Made by a program: the position numbers and the translations under genes. 64,000 bases of DNA from the NCBI RefSeq assembly GCF_008360935.1, contig NZ_SRXO01000017.1:1-64000 (forward strand), written 5' to 3'. The notes under the pieces were generated by a model. It worked only from the letters and a program-made list of their open reading frames with translations. It ran no database searches and was not told the origin of the DNA. Source of the stretch: Siccirubricoccus phaeus (lineage in GTDB: Bacteria > Pseudomonadota > Alphaproteobacteria > Acetobacterales > Acetobacteraceae). Shown in pieces: positions 35,352 through 44,113 of this stretch (the stretch's first letter is position 1; each line of letters starts with the position of its first letter).

Positions 35352-37265
35352 GTGCGGCGCCGGGCCGGCGCCATGCTCCGCCCGCCGCCGCAGCTCACCG
35401 TGTCGCAGTGGGCGGAGCGGCACCGGATCCTGGGCAGCCGTGCCTCCTCGGAGCCTGGCCCCTGGCGGACCAGCCGGACCCCGTACTTGCGCGACGTGAT
35501 GGACGCGCTCTCGGCGGTGCATCCCGCGCGGCGGGTTGTGTTCATGAAGGGCGCCCAGGTCGGCGCCACCGAGAGCGGCAACTGCTGGCTCGGCTACATC
35601 CTGCACCACGTGCCGGCGCCGGTGCTGGCCGTGCAGCCCACCGTCGAGCTCGCGAAGCGCTTCTCCCGCCAACGCATCGACCCACTGCTTGAGGAGACCC
35701 CGGCGCTCAAGGAGCGGGTCGCCCCGGCCCGCGCCCGGGACAGCGGGAATACCCTGCTGTCGAAGGAATTCCCCGGCGGCATCCTGGTGCTGACCGGGGC
35801 GAACAGCGCGGTCGGGCTGCGCTCGATGACGGCGCGCTTCCTCTTCCTCGACGAGGTGGACGCCTATCCCGGCGACGTCGAGGGCGAAGGCGACCCGATC
35901 TCGCTGGCCGAGGCGCGGGCTCGCACCTTCGGCTGGCGGCGCAAGGCCTTCCTGGTCTCGACGCCGACCATCGCCGGGCGCAGCCGGATCGAGCGGGAAT
36001 ACGCCGCCTCCGACCAGCGGCGCTACTTCGTGCCCTGCCCGCACTGCGGCGAGATGCAGTGGCTGAAGTTCGAGCGGCTCCGCTGGGAGAAGGGCGACCC
36101 GCGCTCGGTCCGCTACCGCTGCGAGGGCTGCGACGAGGGCATCGAGGAGCACCACAAGACGGCGATGCTGGCCGGCGGCGAGTGGCGGGCCACGGCGGTG
36201 CCCGAGGACCCGCACACGGTCGGCTTCCACATCTCGGCGCTGTACTCGCCGGTCGGCTGGCTGTCCTGGGAGCAGATCGCCCGCGACTGGGAGGCGGCGC
36301 AAGGGAAGCCCGAGGACCTGAAGACCTTCCGGAACACCGTCCTCGGCGAGACCTGGCAGGAGCAGGGCGAGGCGCCGGACTGGGAGCGGCTGGTCGAGCG
36401 GCGGGAGGCCTTCCGGATGGGCGTGGTGCCCACCGGCGCCCTCTGCCTTACCGCGGGCGTGGACGTGCAGGACGACCGCCTCGAGTGCGACGTTTGGGGC
36501 TGGGCGGAGGGGTTCTCCTCCTGGCTGGTGGACCACATCGTCATCCCCGGCAGCCCGCGCGAGCGCGAGCCCTGGGACGCGCTGGCGAGGCTGCTGGCGC
36601 GGGACTGGCCGCGAATGGGTGGAGGGACGATGCGCATCGCCAAGGCCTGCGTCGACACCGGCGGGCGCGACACGGCGGCGGTCTATGGTCACCTCCGGCG
36701 GCTGCACGATCCGCGGATCGCGCCCACCAAGGGCGTGGACGGCTGGAACCGCGCGCAGCCGGTGCAGGGCCCGACGCCGGTGGATGCGTTGGTCGATGGC
36801 CGGAAGCTCCGGCGAGGCCTGAAGCTCTGGACCGTCTCAGTCTCGACCTGGAAGGCCGACCTCTATCGCCGGCTCTGGCTCGGGCGCGGCGATGCCAAAG
36901 AGTTCCCGCCCGGCTGGGTGCATCTGCCACGGGCGGTCGAGGTGGAATGGATCAAGCAGCTGGTCGCCGAGCAGCTGCGCACGACGAAGGACCGGCGCGG
37001 CTTCGCCCGGCAGGAATGGGCGAAGCTCAGGGAACGGAATGAAGCGCTGGACTGCGCCGTACTGGCGCGTGCGGCGCTCTGGCTGCTCGGTGCCGACCGC
37101 TATGGCGAGCGCTTCTGGCAGCAGCTGCGCGAGCAAGTCGCCAACGCTCCACTGCAACCGAGCGAGCTTCCCACCGGCGGGAATGTCGCTCCGCCACCGC
37201 CGGTCGCGCCCGACACCCATCGCCCGCGTGGCTGGCTCGCACCGCGCAGTGGCTGGCTGCGCTGA
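35352..37265 (+). CDS. Terminase large subunit, GpA family
   Basis: A 637-aa packaging ATPase-nuclease. Walker A is KGAQVGATES near residue 66 and Walker B FLFLDEVDAY near 165. A zinc site CPHCGEMQW and CEGC follows near 229-260. The nuclease domain has TAGVDVQDDRLE near 368 and CVDTGGRDTAAVY near 435. It matches the lambda gpA family. Start GTG 35352; ATG 35373 is possible. First of the late structural genes. Confidence 0.92.
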   Translation: MRRRAGAMLRPPPQLTVSQWAERHRILGSRASSEPGPWRTSRTPYLRDVMDALSAVHPARRVVFMKGAQVGATESGNCWLGYILHHVPAPVLAVQPTVELAKRFSRQRIDPLLEETPALKERVAPARARDSGNTLLSKEFPGGILVLTGANSAVGLRSMTARFLFLDEVDAYPGDVEGEGDPISLAEARARTFGWRRKAFLVSTPTIAGRSRIEREYAASDQRRYFVPCPHCGEMQWLKFERLRWEKGDPRSVRYRCEGCDEGIEEHHKTAMLAGGEWRATAVPEDPHTVGFHISALYSPVGWLSWEQIARDWEAAQGKPEDLKTFRNTVLGETWQEQGEAPDWERLVERREAFRMGVVPTGALCLTAGVDVQDDRLECDVWGWAEGFSSWLVDHIVIPGSPREREPWDALARLLARDWPRMGGGTMRIAKACVDTGGRDTAAVYGHLRRLHDPRIAPTKGVDGWNRAQPVQGPTPVDALVDGRKLRRGLKLWTVSVSTWKADLYRRLWLGRGDAKEFPPGWVHLPRAVEVEWIKQLVAEQLRTTKDRRGFARQEWAKLRERNEALDCAVLARAALWLLGADRYGERFWQQLREQVANAPLQPSELPTGGNVAPPPPVAPDTHRPRGWLAPRSGWLR

Positions 37266-37279
37266 ACCTGGAGAACCCC

Positions 37280-37633
37280 ATGACCACCATCGTCCCGGTG
37301 CGCACCAGCATCGCCGCCGGCCAGGCGCTGAGCGGGCCCGTCGCCAGCGTCGGCTACGGCGTCTGCCTGCTGCTGCTGCCCGCCGCCTGGACCGACGCCC
37401 CGCTCACCCTGCAGGGCTCGCTCGACGAGGGGGAGCCCGCGGCCTGGGCCGACCTCCACGACCACCTCGGCAACGAGGTGGTGCTGACCGTCGCCGCCGG
37501 CCGCGCGCTCACCCTGCCGCCGACCCTGCTGCTCGGCTGGCGCTGGCTCAGGCTGCGCTCCGGCCTCGCCGCGGCGCCGGTGAATCAAGCGGCGGAGCGC
37601 CTCCTCACCCTCGGCATCCGGCCCCTCGCATGA
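37280..37633 (+). CDS. Phage virion protein of unknown role, 117 aa
   Basis: Beta-rich: VGYGVCLLLLPAAWTDAPLTLQ, GEPAAWADLHDHLGNEVVLTV, and the conserved end SGLAAAPVNQAAERLLTLGIRPL. Similar small proteins lie next to structural genes in other phages and may decorate heads or fibres. It overlaps the next gene by four bases (ATGA). Confidence 0.55.
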   Translation: MTTIVPVRTSIAAGQALSGPVASVGYGVCLLLLPAAWTDAPLTLQGSLDEGEPAAWADLHDHLGNEVVLTVAAGRALTLPPTLLLGWRWLRLRSGLAAAPVNQAAERLLTLGIRPLA

Positions 37634-38235
37634 CCGCTCTGTTCCAGCACTACCTGCCGCCCGCGCCGGCGATGCTGCCCTACGTCTCAGGGCGCTTTTA
37701 CGCCTCGCAGCATGCGCGCGCGGTCGGCGGCGCGGTGGCGATGGTGGCCAACCGCCTCTACTGCGTGCCCTATGTCCTCGCCCGGCCCGGGCTGTTCTCG
37801 GCCATGGCGGTGAGCGTGACGACCGGCGCCGCCGGCCTCCTGCGCATGGCGCTAGCGGGCGACGATAGCGCTGGGCGTCCAGGGCGCCTGATTGAAGAGC
37901 CCGTGGTGGACGCCGACACCGCGGCCACCGGTAACGCGCTATGCCCCTTCGCGCAGCCACGCTGGATCCCGGCGGGGATCTGGTGGCTGCTGCTGTGCTT
38001 TTCCGGCGCGCCCACGGTGCGCGGCACCAGTACCCAGGCCTTCAGCGGGGGGAATGCGCTGCTGCTCGGTTCGGCCGCGGCGGATGGCGGCGCCGGTGGC
38101 GGCACCGGCAGCGAGAACGGGTTCTTCGCGGCGCTGACCCACCAGGCCGACGTGCCGATCATGCCCAGCGCGCCGAGCGGGCTGTCCTATCTGGCCAACG
38201 CGGCGACGCCGCTGCCGACGCTGCGGGCCGCGTGA
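37630..38235 (+). CDS. Phage virion-associated protein, 201 aa
   Basis: Unrecognised. It has beta-strand and Gly/Ala-rich stretches (GLFSAMAVSVTTGAAGLL, AQPRWIPAGIWWLLLCFSGAPTV and AFSGGNALLLGSA), the style of fibre or decoration proteins. Encoded between a small virion protein and gpW with one- or four-base overlaps, so it is probably made late. Confidence 0.5.
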   Translation: MTALFQHYLPPAPAMLPYVSGRFYASQHARAVGGAVAMVANRLYCVPYVLARPGLFSAMAVSVTTGAAGLLRMALAGDDSAGRPGRLIEEPVVDADTAATGNALCPFAQPRWIPAGIWWLLLCFSGAPTVRGTSTQAFSGGNALLLGSAAADGGAGGGTGSENGFFAALTHQADVPIMPSAPSGLSYLANAATPLPTLRAA

Positions 38236-38471
38236 TGGATCCCGCTGTCCTCGCATGGGCGCTGGCGCAGCCGATCGGCAGCCGTGCGGCGGGGCTGGCC
38301 GCGGCCTATACCGGCGGCACCACGCGCGTCACCTTCGACGGCCGCACCGTGGAGTACCGTAGCCTCGATGAGCTCGGCCGCGCGCTCGCGGCGCTGCATG
38401 GCGCGGAGAACAGCGCTGCGCGGCGGCCTTCGATGACGCTGGCCAGCTTCACCCGTGGAGGTGGCGCGTGA
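38235..38471 (+). CDS. Head-tail joining protein, gpW-like
   Basis: A 78-aa protein. PAVLAWALAQPIGSRAAGLAAAYTGG is a helical start; TRVTFDGRTVEYRSLDELGRAL is the gpW hairpin (x-V-x-F-x-G-R-x-V-x-Y-x-S-L-x-E-L). In lambda gpW joins the head to the tail at the portal. It precedes the portal gene and overlaps it by four bases. Confidence 0.78.
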   Translation: MDPAVLAWALAQPIGSRAAGLAAAYTGGTTRVTFDGRTVEYRSLDELGRALAALHGAENSAARRPSMTLASFTRGGGA

Positions 38472-39955
38472 TCGATCGCATGACACGGCGCCTTCGTGAT
38501 GCCTTGAATGTGCTGCGTGGCTATGCCGCCGCCCAAGACCATCGCACTTCGACCTGGGCGCCCTCGGGTGGCAGCGCTAATACCGAAGTCGGCATGGCCG
38601 CGGCGACGGTGGCGCGCCGTGCCCGCGATGCGGTGCGCAACGACCCCTACGCCAGCCGCATCGTCGACCTCTGGACCGGCAATGCGGTCGGCGCCGGCAT
38701 CACCACCCGCTGGCCCGACGACGCGCATGGCCGGGCCTGGCAGCGCTGGGCCGAGAGCACCGCCTGCGATGTCGAGGGCCGGCTCGACCTCTACGGCCTG
38801 CAGGCGCTGGTGATGCGAGCTGTCGTCGAGAGCGGCGAGTGCTTCGTGCGCTTCCTGATGACTGCGCCGTCGCCTGCGAACCCGATCGGCCTGCGCCTGC
38901 AGGTGCTGGAGGCGGATCATCTCGACACCGCGCGGAACGGCATGGTCGACGGCGCGCCGACCATCCAGGGCATCGCGCTTGGCGAGGCCGGCGCACCGAT
39001 TGGCTATTGGCTGCATCGCATGCATCCGGGCGCCGCCTGGATCCTGCCGGGTTCGGCCTGGCAGAGCAGCCAGCGCATCCCGGCATCGGAGGTCCTGCAC
39101 ATCTACCGCAAGCGCCGGCCCGGCCAGTTGCGCGACGTCTCCTGGCTGGCCCCGGTGCTGCTGCGGCTGCGCGACCTCGGCGACTACGAGGCCGCGCTGC
39201 TCATGAAGGCCAAGATCGAGGCGTGCCTGGCGGCGGTGGTCACCGAGGAGGGCGACGAGGCGCTCACGGGTACCGCGGCCGGCCTGCTCCGTGACGCCCA
39301 GGGCCGGACGGTCGAGAGCTTCGAGCCGGGGATGATCCTCTATCGGCGCGGCATGGGATCCGTGGAGGTGGTGAACCCGAGCGGCGGCGGCAGCCACGCC
39401 GCCTTCGCCCGCCGCGCGCTCGAGGCTGCGGCGGTGGGCGCGGGCCTGACCTACGACCAGGTCTCGGGCGACCTGACGCAGGCGAACTACTCCTCGCTGC
39501 GGGCGGGCAAGATCGAGTTCCGCCGCCTCTGCGAGCAGATGCAGTACGGCATGCTGATCCCGATGCTGGTCCGACCCATCGCGGAGCGGTTCCACCGGCA
39601 GGGCGCGCTGCTCGGGCTGTGGGACGCCGACATGCCGGACGGCGTCAGCCACGTCCCGCCGGCACATGAGATGATCGATCCGCTGAAGGACACCACCGCG
39701 CTGATCGCGCAGGTGCGCGCCGGCTTCGTGCCGCAGCCGGAGGCGGCGGGCGCCTTCGGCTACGACTTCCGCGCCGCGGTGGAGATGATCCGCGAGGCCA
39801 ACGCCCTGCTCGACGACGCCGGCCTAGCGCTCGACACGGATCCGCGCCGGGTCGCGAAGTCCGGCGCCGCGCAGGACGCCGCGCAGATGGCCGCGGTGGA
39901 GATCGCCGCCACCGGCGCCGCGGCGCCACCACGAGAACCTGCACCCCAGGGCTGA
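38468..39955 (+). CDS. Phage portal protein (lambda gpB family)
   Basis: A 495-aa portal. Characteristic segments are RDAVRNDPYASRIVDLWTGNAVGAGI, VESGECFVRF, LQVLEADHLDT, HIYRKRRPGQLRDVSWLAP and GLTYDQVSGDLTQANYSSLR. The C-terminus is Ala-rich. It forms the ring for DNA entry. Start GTG 38468. Confidence 0.9.
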   Translation: MIDRMTRRLRDALNVLRGYAAAQDHRTSTWAPSGGSANTEVGMAAATVARRARDAVRNDPYASRIVDLWTGNAVGAGITTRWPDDAHGRAWQRWAESTACDVEGRLDLYGLQALVMRAVVESGECFVRFLMTAPSPANPIGLRLQVLEADHLDTARNGMVDGAPTIQGIALGEAGAPIGYWLHRMHPGAAWILPGSAWQSSQRIPASEVLHIYRKRRPGQLRDVSWLAPVLLRLRDLGDYEAALLMKAKIEACLAAVVTEEGDEALTGTAAGLLRDAQGRTVESFEPGMILYRRGMGSVEVVNPSGGGSHAAFARRALEAAAVGAGLTYDQVSGDLTQANYSSLRAGKIEFRRLCEQMQYGMLIPMLVRPIAERFHRQGALLGLWDADMPDGVSHVPPAHEMIDPLKDTTALIAQVRAGFVPQPEAAGAFGYDFRAAVEMIREANALLDDAGLALDTDPRRVAKSGAAQDAAQMAAVEIAATGAAAPPREPAPQG

Positions 39956-39957
39956 AC

Positions 39958-42066
39958 ATGACCGAGCCGATCGAACCGGGCGGCAACAATGCCGCGCCGG
40001 AGCCTGCTGCTGCGCCGACGGCCGGGGACCTTCCCCTGATGGCGCAGCGCGCCATCACCGCGCCCGCTACCGTCGACCGCGCCGCGCGCACGGTCGAGGT
40101 CGTGTGGAGCACTGGCGCTCGTGCCCGCAACTTCGTGCCCGCCCTCGGCCTGATCACCGAGGAGCTGGAGATGTCGCCGAACGCGGTGCGGATGGAGGCA
40201 CTGCGCTCTGGCCGCGCCCCGGTGCTCGACACCCATCGCCGCGGGGGTGCGCGCGACGTGCTCGGCCGCGTCACCGCCGCCCGGCTCGATCGTGGCCGCG
40301 GCTACGCCACGCTGCAGTTCAGCACGGCCGCCGATGTCGAGCCGATCTGGCAGCGCATCGCCGACGGCACGCTGCGCGCGGTGAGCGTCGGCTATCGCGT
40401 GCACCGCTACGAGCCGCGGCCCGATGCCGCCACCGGCGAGACCGTCCACCGCGCAGTGGATTGGGAGCCCTTCGAGATCTCCGTCGTGCCGGTCCCTGTC
40501 GACCGGGACGCATCCGTGCGTGGCGAGGCGCCTCAGGGCGCGCCCGCCATCGCGATCGAGCCTGCCCTGCCTGACGAGGACCCACCCATGCCCGAGACGA
40601 CGCCGGAAGCCCCGGCCACGCCGGCCGCCCGGGACGTTCCCGCGCCGTCCGCGCCGCCCACCCCGCCCCAGGAGACCACCGTGACCACCAGCCTCGCACC
40701 GGCCGCGCCCGCCACGCCGCCCGAGCCGACCCGCGCCGCGCCGCCCGATCTCGATGCGGTCCGGGTCGAAGCAAGCCGCGCCGAGCGCGAGCGCATCGCC
40801 GGCATCGACACCGCGGTGGAGGCCGCCCGTGCCCTGCTGCCGGCAGAGCGCATCACCCCGATCCGCGCCGAGGCCATCGCCCACGGCTGGACCGGCGACC
40901 AGGCCCGCCGCGCTCTGTTCGATGCCCTGGTGGCGCAGGGCCCGCGGCCGTCCATCCCCGCCCGCCCCGAGACCGGCCCCGGCCACGACGACCCGGCACA
41001 GATCCGCGACGCCATGGCCGAGGCGCTCGCCGCCCGTGCCATGCCCGGCTACCAGCCCCAGGGCGCAGGTCGCCACGCGGAGTTCATGGGTTGGCGCCCG
41101 TCCGACATGATCGGCGAGCTGCTCCGCGCCCGCGGCGAGCGGAGCGTGCCCCGCAATCCGACCCTGCTCGCCGAGCGCGCCTTCCACACCAGCTCGGACT
41201 TCCCGCTGCTGCTGGCCGCCGCGGCCAACAAGATGCTGCTCGCCGCCTACCAGCCGGCGGAGCCGACCTACCGGCAGATCTTCCTCCGGCGCGACTTCCG
41301 TGACTTCAAGCCGCACCGGCACCTCCGCATCGGTGACTTCCCGACCCTGCTGCCGCTCGCCGAGAACGGCGAGATCCAGGTCGGCACCATGTCCGAGAGC
41401 CAGGAGATCGTGCTCCTGCAGACCTTCGCGCGGCGCATCCGCGTCACGCGACCGATGCTGGTGAACGACGATCTGGGGGCCTTCACGGACTTCGCCGCCG
41501 CCATCGGCCGGCGCGTCGCCGAGTTCGAGAACGCCACCGCCTACAACCTGCTGAACTCGGCCAATGGCGATGGCCCGACGCTCACCACCGGCAGCGCGCC
41601 CGTATTCGCCACCGGTGCGGCGCGCTCCAACAAGGCCAGCACTGGCACGGTGCTCGACACCGCGACCATCGGCGCCGGCCGCACCGCCATTATGAAGCAG
41701 CGCACGCTGGATGGCCTGCCGATCTCGATGGGCCAGACCATGCGGCTGCTGGTCGGGCCCAACCTCGAGCTCGCCGCGCGCCAGGCGACGGTGGTGGTGC
41801 AGGCAGCCGAGATCGGCAAGGCGAACGTCTTTGCCGGCTTCGTGCAGCCGGTGATCGAGCCGCTGATCCAGGCCAACCGCTGGTACCTGTTCTCCGACCC
41901 GGTCGCGGCGCCGGTCTACGTCTATGGCTATCTCAACGGCGCCGAGGGGCCGCAGGTCACCACCGGCCCGGTGCAGGGCGCGGACGGCGTCGAGGTCAGC
42001 GTGATCTTCGACTTCGGTGTCGGCGCCATCGACTGGCGCGGCGCCTGGTTCAACCCGGGCACCTGA
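39958..42066 (+). CDS. Prohead protease - major capsid protein fusion
   Basis: A single 702-aa frame joins two late functions. Residues 25-190 form a prohead protease, with likely His in VLDTHRRG near 89 and Ser in AVSVGYRVHRYE near 143. A Pro/Ala-rich linker covers about 190-265. Residues 330-702 form an HK97-type capsid protein with TYRQIFLRRDFRDFKPHR, TRPMLVNDDLGAFTDF and the closing RGAWFNPGT. The protease probably cleaves itself off during maturation. Such fusions are known in several alphaproteobacterial phages. Confidence 0.88.
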   Translation: MTEPIEPGGNNAAPEPAAAPTAGDLPLMAQRAITAPATVDRAARTVEVVWSTGARARNFVPALGLITEELEMSPNAVRMEALRSGRAPVLDTHRRGGARDVLGRVTAARLDRGRGYATLQFSTAADVEPIWQRIADGTLRAVSVGYRVHRYEPRPDAATGETVHRAVDWEPFEISVVPVPVDRDASVRGEAPQGAPAIAIEPALPDEDPPMPETTPEAPATPAARDVPAPSAPPTPPQETTVTTSLAPAAPATPPEPTRAAPPDLDAVRVEASRAERERIAGIDTAVEAARALLPAERITPIRAEAIAHGWTGDQARRALFDALVAQGPRPSIPARPETGPGHDDPAQIRDAMAEALAARAMPGYQPQGAGRHAEFMGWRPSDMIGELLRARGERSVPRNPTLLAERAFHTSSDFPLLLAAAANKMLLAAYQPAEPTYRQIFLRRDFRDFKPHRHLRIGDFPTLLPLAENGEIQVGTMSESQEIVLLQTFARRIRVTRPMLVNDDLGAFTDFAAAIGRRVAEFENATAYNLLNSANGDGPTLTTGSAPVFATGAARSNKASTGTVLDTATIGAGRTAIMKQRTLDGLPISMGQTMRLLVGPNLELAARQATVVVQAAEIGKANVFAGFVQPVIEPLIQANRWYLFSDPVAAPVYVYGYLNGAEGPQVTTGPVQGADGVEVSVIFDFGVGAIDWRGAWFNPGT

Positions 42067-42116
42067 TCTCTTCCACCAACTCAGCAGCTTCGTCGAGGGC
42101 GCCCGTCCCCCGGGTC

Positions 42117-42142
42117 CCCAGCCAAGCATTTGCTTGGCTGGG
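42117..42142 (+). terminator. Perfect 12-bp hairpin after the capsid gene
   Basis: CCCAGCCAAGCA-TT-TGCTTGGCTGGG, a GC-rich stem of 12 bp with a two-base loop, 51 bp after the capsid stop and before DUF2190. No U-run follows, so it may be a processing or mRNA-stabilising element or a weak terminator rather than a strong one. Confidence 0.6.
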
Positions 42143-42180
42143 CGGGGTGGGGCGCCTTCGGCGTTTCAGGAGACCCTTCC

Positions 42181-42531
42181 ATGCGCAACTGCATCCGTCC
42201 CGACGCGCGCTCCGTCCCGATGCTGGTGCCCTACACGGGCGGCATCCTCTCCGGCCAGGGCATGCTGGTCGGCGCCTTCTTCGGGGTGGCGGCGTCCGAC
42301 GCCGCCCAAAGCGCCAGCGTCGAGTGCGAAACCCGCGGCGAGTTCGAGCTTGCCAAGGAGCCCTCGCTCGCCATCAGCCAGGGCGCGCGGGTGTTCTGGG
42401 ACAACACCAACCGCCGCATCACCACCACCGCCACCGGCAACTACCAGGTCGGCCTCTGCACGGTCGCGGCCCTTGCGGCCGATGCCACGGTCCGGGTGAT
42501 GCTGGCCCGCGTGCCGGCCTCGGGGGCGTGA
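42181..42531 (+). CDS. DUF2190 capsid decoration (cement) protein
   Basis: A 116-aa beta-rich protein: MLVPYTGGILSGQGMLVG, EFELAKEPSLAISQGARVFWDN, GNYQVGLCTVAALAADATVRV. DUF2190 proteins resemble lambda-D-type cement proteins that stabilise the capsid. Stop overlaps the endolysin start (TGATG). Confidence 0.85.
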   Translation: MRNCIRPDARSVPMLVPYTGGILSGQGMLVGAFFGVAASDAAQSASVECETRGEFELAKEPSLAISQGARVFWDNTNRRITTTATGNYQVGLCTVAALAADATVRVMLARVPASGA

Positions 42532-42923
42532 TGCTGCTGCCGCGCGACCGCGTGCGCCTCGAGGGCGTACACCGCGATCTGGTGCGCGTCGTCGAACGGG
42601 CCCGCCAGGCGGTGCCCTTCATCGTGACGGAGGGGCTGCGCTCGCGCGAGCGCCAGGCCCGCCTCGTCGCGATCGGCGCCTCGCGCACCATGAACAGCCG
42701 GCACCTTACCGGCCACGCCGTCGATCTGGCCTACTGGCTGGACGACGGCGACGGCGCGGTGGAGCAGGGCGAGATCCGCTGGGACTGGCCTCTGTATGAG
42801 CAGATCGGCGCGGCGATGAAGGCTACGGCCGGGGAGCTCGGCGTGCCGATCGACTGGGGCGGCGATTGGACCTCCTTTCGCGACGGCCCGCATTTCGAGC
42901 TCGACAGCAAGGCGTATCCTTGA
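42531..42923 (+). CDS. Endolysin, M15 (VanY-like) peptidase
   Basis: A 130-aa peptidase with zinc ligands His58 and Asp65 in SRHLTGHAVDL and a later His in GPHFEL. Matches L-alanyl-D-glutamate endopeptidase phage lysins (T5-type), which cut peptidoglycan at lysis. No signal peptide, so release needs a holin. Overlaps both neighbours by one base. Confidence 0.88.
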   Translation: MLLPRDRVRLEGVHRDLVRVVERARQAVPFIVTEGLRSRERQARLVAIGASRTMNSRHLTGHAVDLAYWLDDGDGAVEQGEIRWDWPLYEQIGAAMKATAGELGVPIDWGGDWTSFRDGPHFELDSKAYP

Positions 42924-43312
42924 TGGGCGCAGCGATCCTCGCGCTGCTCAGCCGGCATGCGCTGGCGATCGGTCTGGCAGCAACTGTCGCCATGACGGCG
43001 CTGAGCGCCTGGCACCTCCGATCGCAGCGCGACGCGGCGCGTGCTGAGGCCGCTGTGGCCAGCCGCACAGCGGAGGCCAATGCGGCCGCGCTCACGCAGG
43101 CCACGGCCGAGCACGCGCGCCACATCGCCGCGCTCACCGCCGAGGCCGAGCGCGCCCGCGCCCAGGCGGCGCGCCTTGGTGCCAATCTGGAGGCTCTCCG
43201 CCGTGACCCGAGCCACGCGACGGGCGCTGCCCCTGTGCTGCGCGATGCTGTCGAGCGCCTGCGCGCCGGCCGCACCGCCGGAGATCCGGCTGCTGCCGCT
43301 CCGTCTCCCTGA
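42923..43312 (+). CDS. Rz-like inner-membrane spanin
   Basis: A 129-aa protein with one N-terminal membrane helix (LSRHALAIGLAATVAMTALSAW) and a long coiled coil of Ala, Glu and Arg (ARAEAAVASRTAEANAAALTQATAEHARHI in two parts). This is the i-spanin layout. Its 3' half overlaps the Rz1-like gene in another frame. Confidence 0.8.
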   Translation: MGAAILALLSRHALAIGLAATVAMTALSAWHLRSQRDAARAEAAVASRTAEANAAALTQATAEHARHIAALTAEAERARAQAARLGANLEALRRDPSHATGAAPVLRDAVERLRAGRTAGDPAAAAPSP

Positions 43313-43478
43313 CGCGCTGCTGGTCTGCGCGGAAGCGCCAGCGCTGCCTGTTTCGGATCGCCTGACCCAGGGACAGGTGGCGGAGCTGCTCCTGGCCTAC
43401 GACGCGGCGCACGCCGACTGCGCGGGGCGGCTTACCGCGGTGCGGCGGCTCAACCCCGCCGACGGGGGCGAGCGATGA
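43203..43478 (+). CDS. Rz1-like outer-membrane spanin lipoprotein
   Basis: Starts at GTG 43203 inside the Rz gene in the +1 frame. The 91-aa product has a short signal (MTRATRRALPLCCAMLSSAC) with a lipobox ending at Cys20, a Pro-rich start (APAAPPEIRLLPL) and a soluble tail. Nested or overlapping Rz1 lipoproteins with Pro-rich stretches are characteristic of phage spanins that fuse inner and outer membranes. Confidence 0.75.
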   Translation: MTRATRRALPLCCAMLSSACAPAAPPEIRLLPLRLPDALLVCAEAPALPVSDRLTQGQVAELLLAYDAAHADCAGRLTAVRRLNPADGGER

Positions 43479-43783
43479 ACGCCTTCGCCGACGCGATGGC
43501 GGCGCTGGTCGCCGATCCAAACCTGGGCACCGAGGCAATCTACCGAAAGGGCGGCAGCGGCCCGGCAGTTCCGGTCCGCGTCCTGCGCTCCTCGCCCGAT
43601 CGCGTCGGAGACGCCTTCGGCACCGAGATCCTCTCGGCCACCGACATCCTCTCGGTCGCCATCGCCGCCCTGCCCGACCTCGCCGCCGGCGACAGCTTCG
43701 CCCTCGGGCCCGACCTGCTCACCGTCACCCATGCCGAGCGCGACGCCTCCGGCACCGCCTGGCGCGTGCTCTGCCAGCGATAG
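43475..43783 (+). CDS. Phage head-tail connector protein
   Basis: A 102-aa protein. YRKGGSGPAVPVRVLRSSPDRVGD and GTEILSATDILSVAIAALPDLAAGD resemble the stopper/attachment proteins (lambda gpFII-like). Overlaps the Rz1 stop by four bases. Function inferred from position and length. Confidence 0.65.
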   Translation: MNAFADAMAALVADPNLGTEAIYRKGGSGPAVPVRVLRSSPDRVGDAFGTEILSATDILSVAIAALPDLAAGDSFALGPDLLTVTHAERDASGTAWRVLCQR

Positions 43784-43792
43784 GAGCGTGCC

Positions 43793-44113
43793 ATGCCGCA
43801 GACCACCCTCACCCTGCTGGAGATGCTGCGCGACCTGCTGCTGGGTGCCGCCGCCGGCCTCGCCGGTGGCTTCGTGCGCTGGAACAATCCCGAGCGTCGG
43901 CGCTTCGGCTGGTGCCTCGCCTGGGAGGTGCCCTCCGCCGCCCTGGTCGGCAGCGCCGGCTATGCGCTCGGCGGCTTCCTCGAGTTCAACGAATACGGCC
44001 GGTTCCTGTTCGCCTTCGTGTTCGGCTACCTCGGCCAGGCGGCACTGCACGACCTCGCGGTCGCCATCATCCGCCATCGCACCGGCCTGCCGCCGGGCGG
44101 TGGCACGCCGTGA
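43793..44113 (+). CDS. Holin-like small membrane protein
   Basis: A 106-aa protein with three hydrophobic helices (LLLGAAAGLAGGFV, PSAALVGSAGYALGGFL, FLFAFVFGYLGQAALHDL) and a basic tail. Topology and its place near the endolysin and spanin genes suggest a holin; other small phage membrane proteins are possible. Confidence 0.6.
   Translation: MPQTTLTLLEMLRDLLLGAAAGLAGGFVRWNNPERRRFGWCLAWEVPSAALVGSAGYALGGFLEFNEYGRFLFAFVFGYLGQAALHDLAVAIIRHRTGLPPGGGTP

Noticed and set aside
39760-42129. Open frame of 789 codons on the minus strand
   Set aside because: Antisense to the protease-capsid fusion; Gly/Arg/His-rich composition typical of shadow frames.
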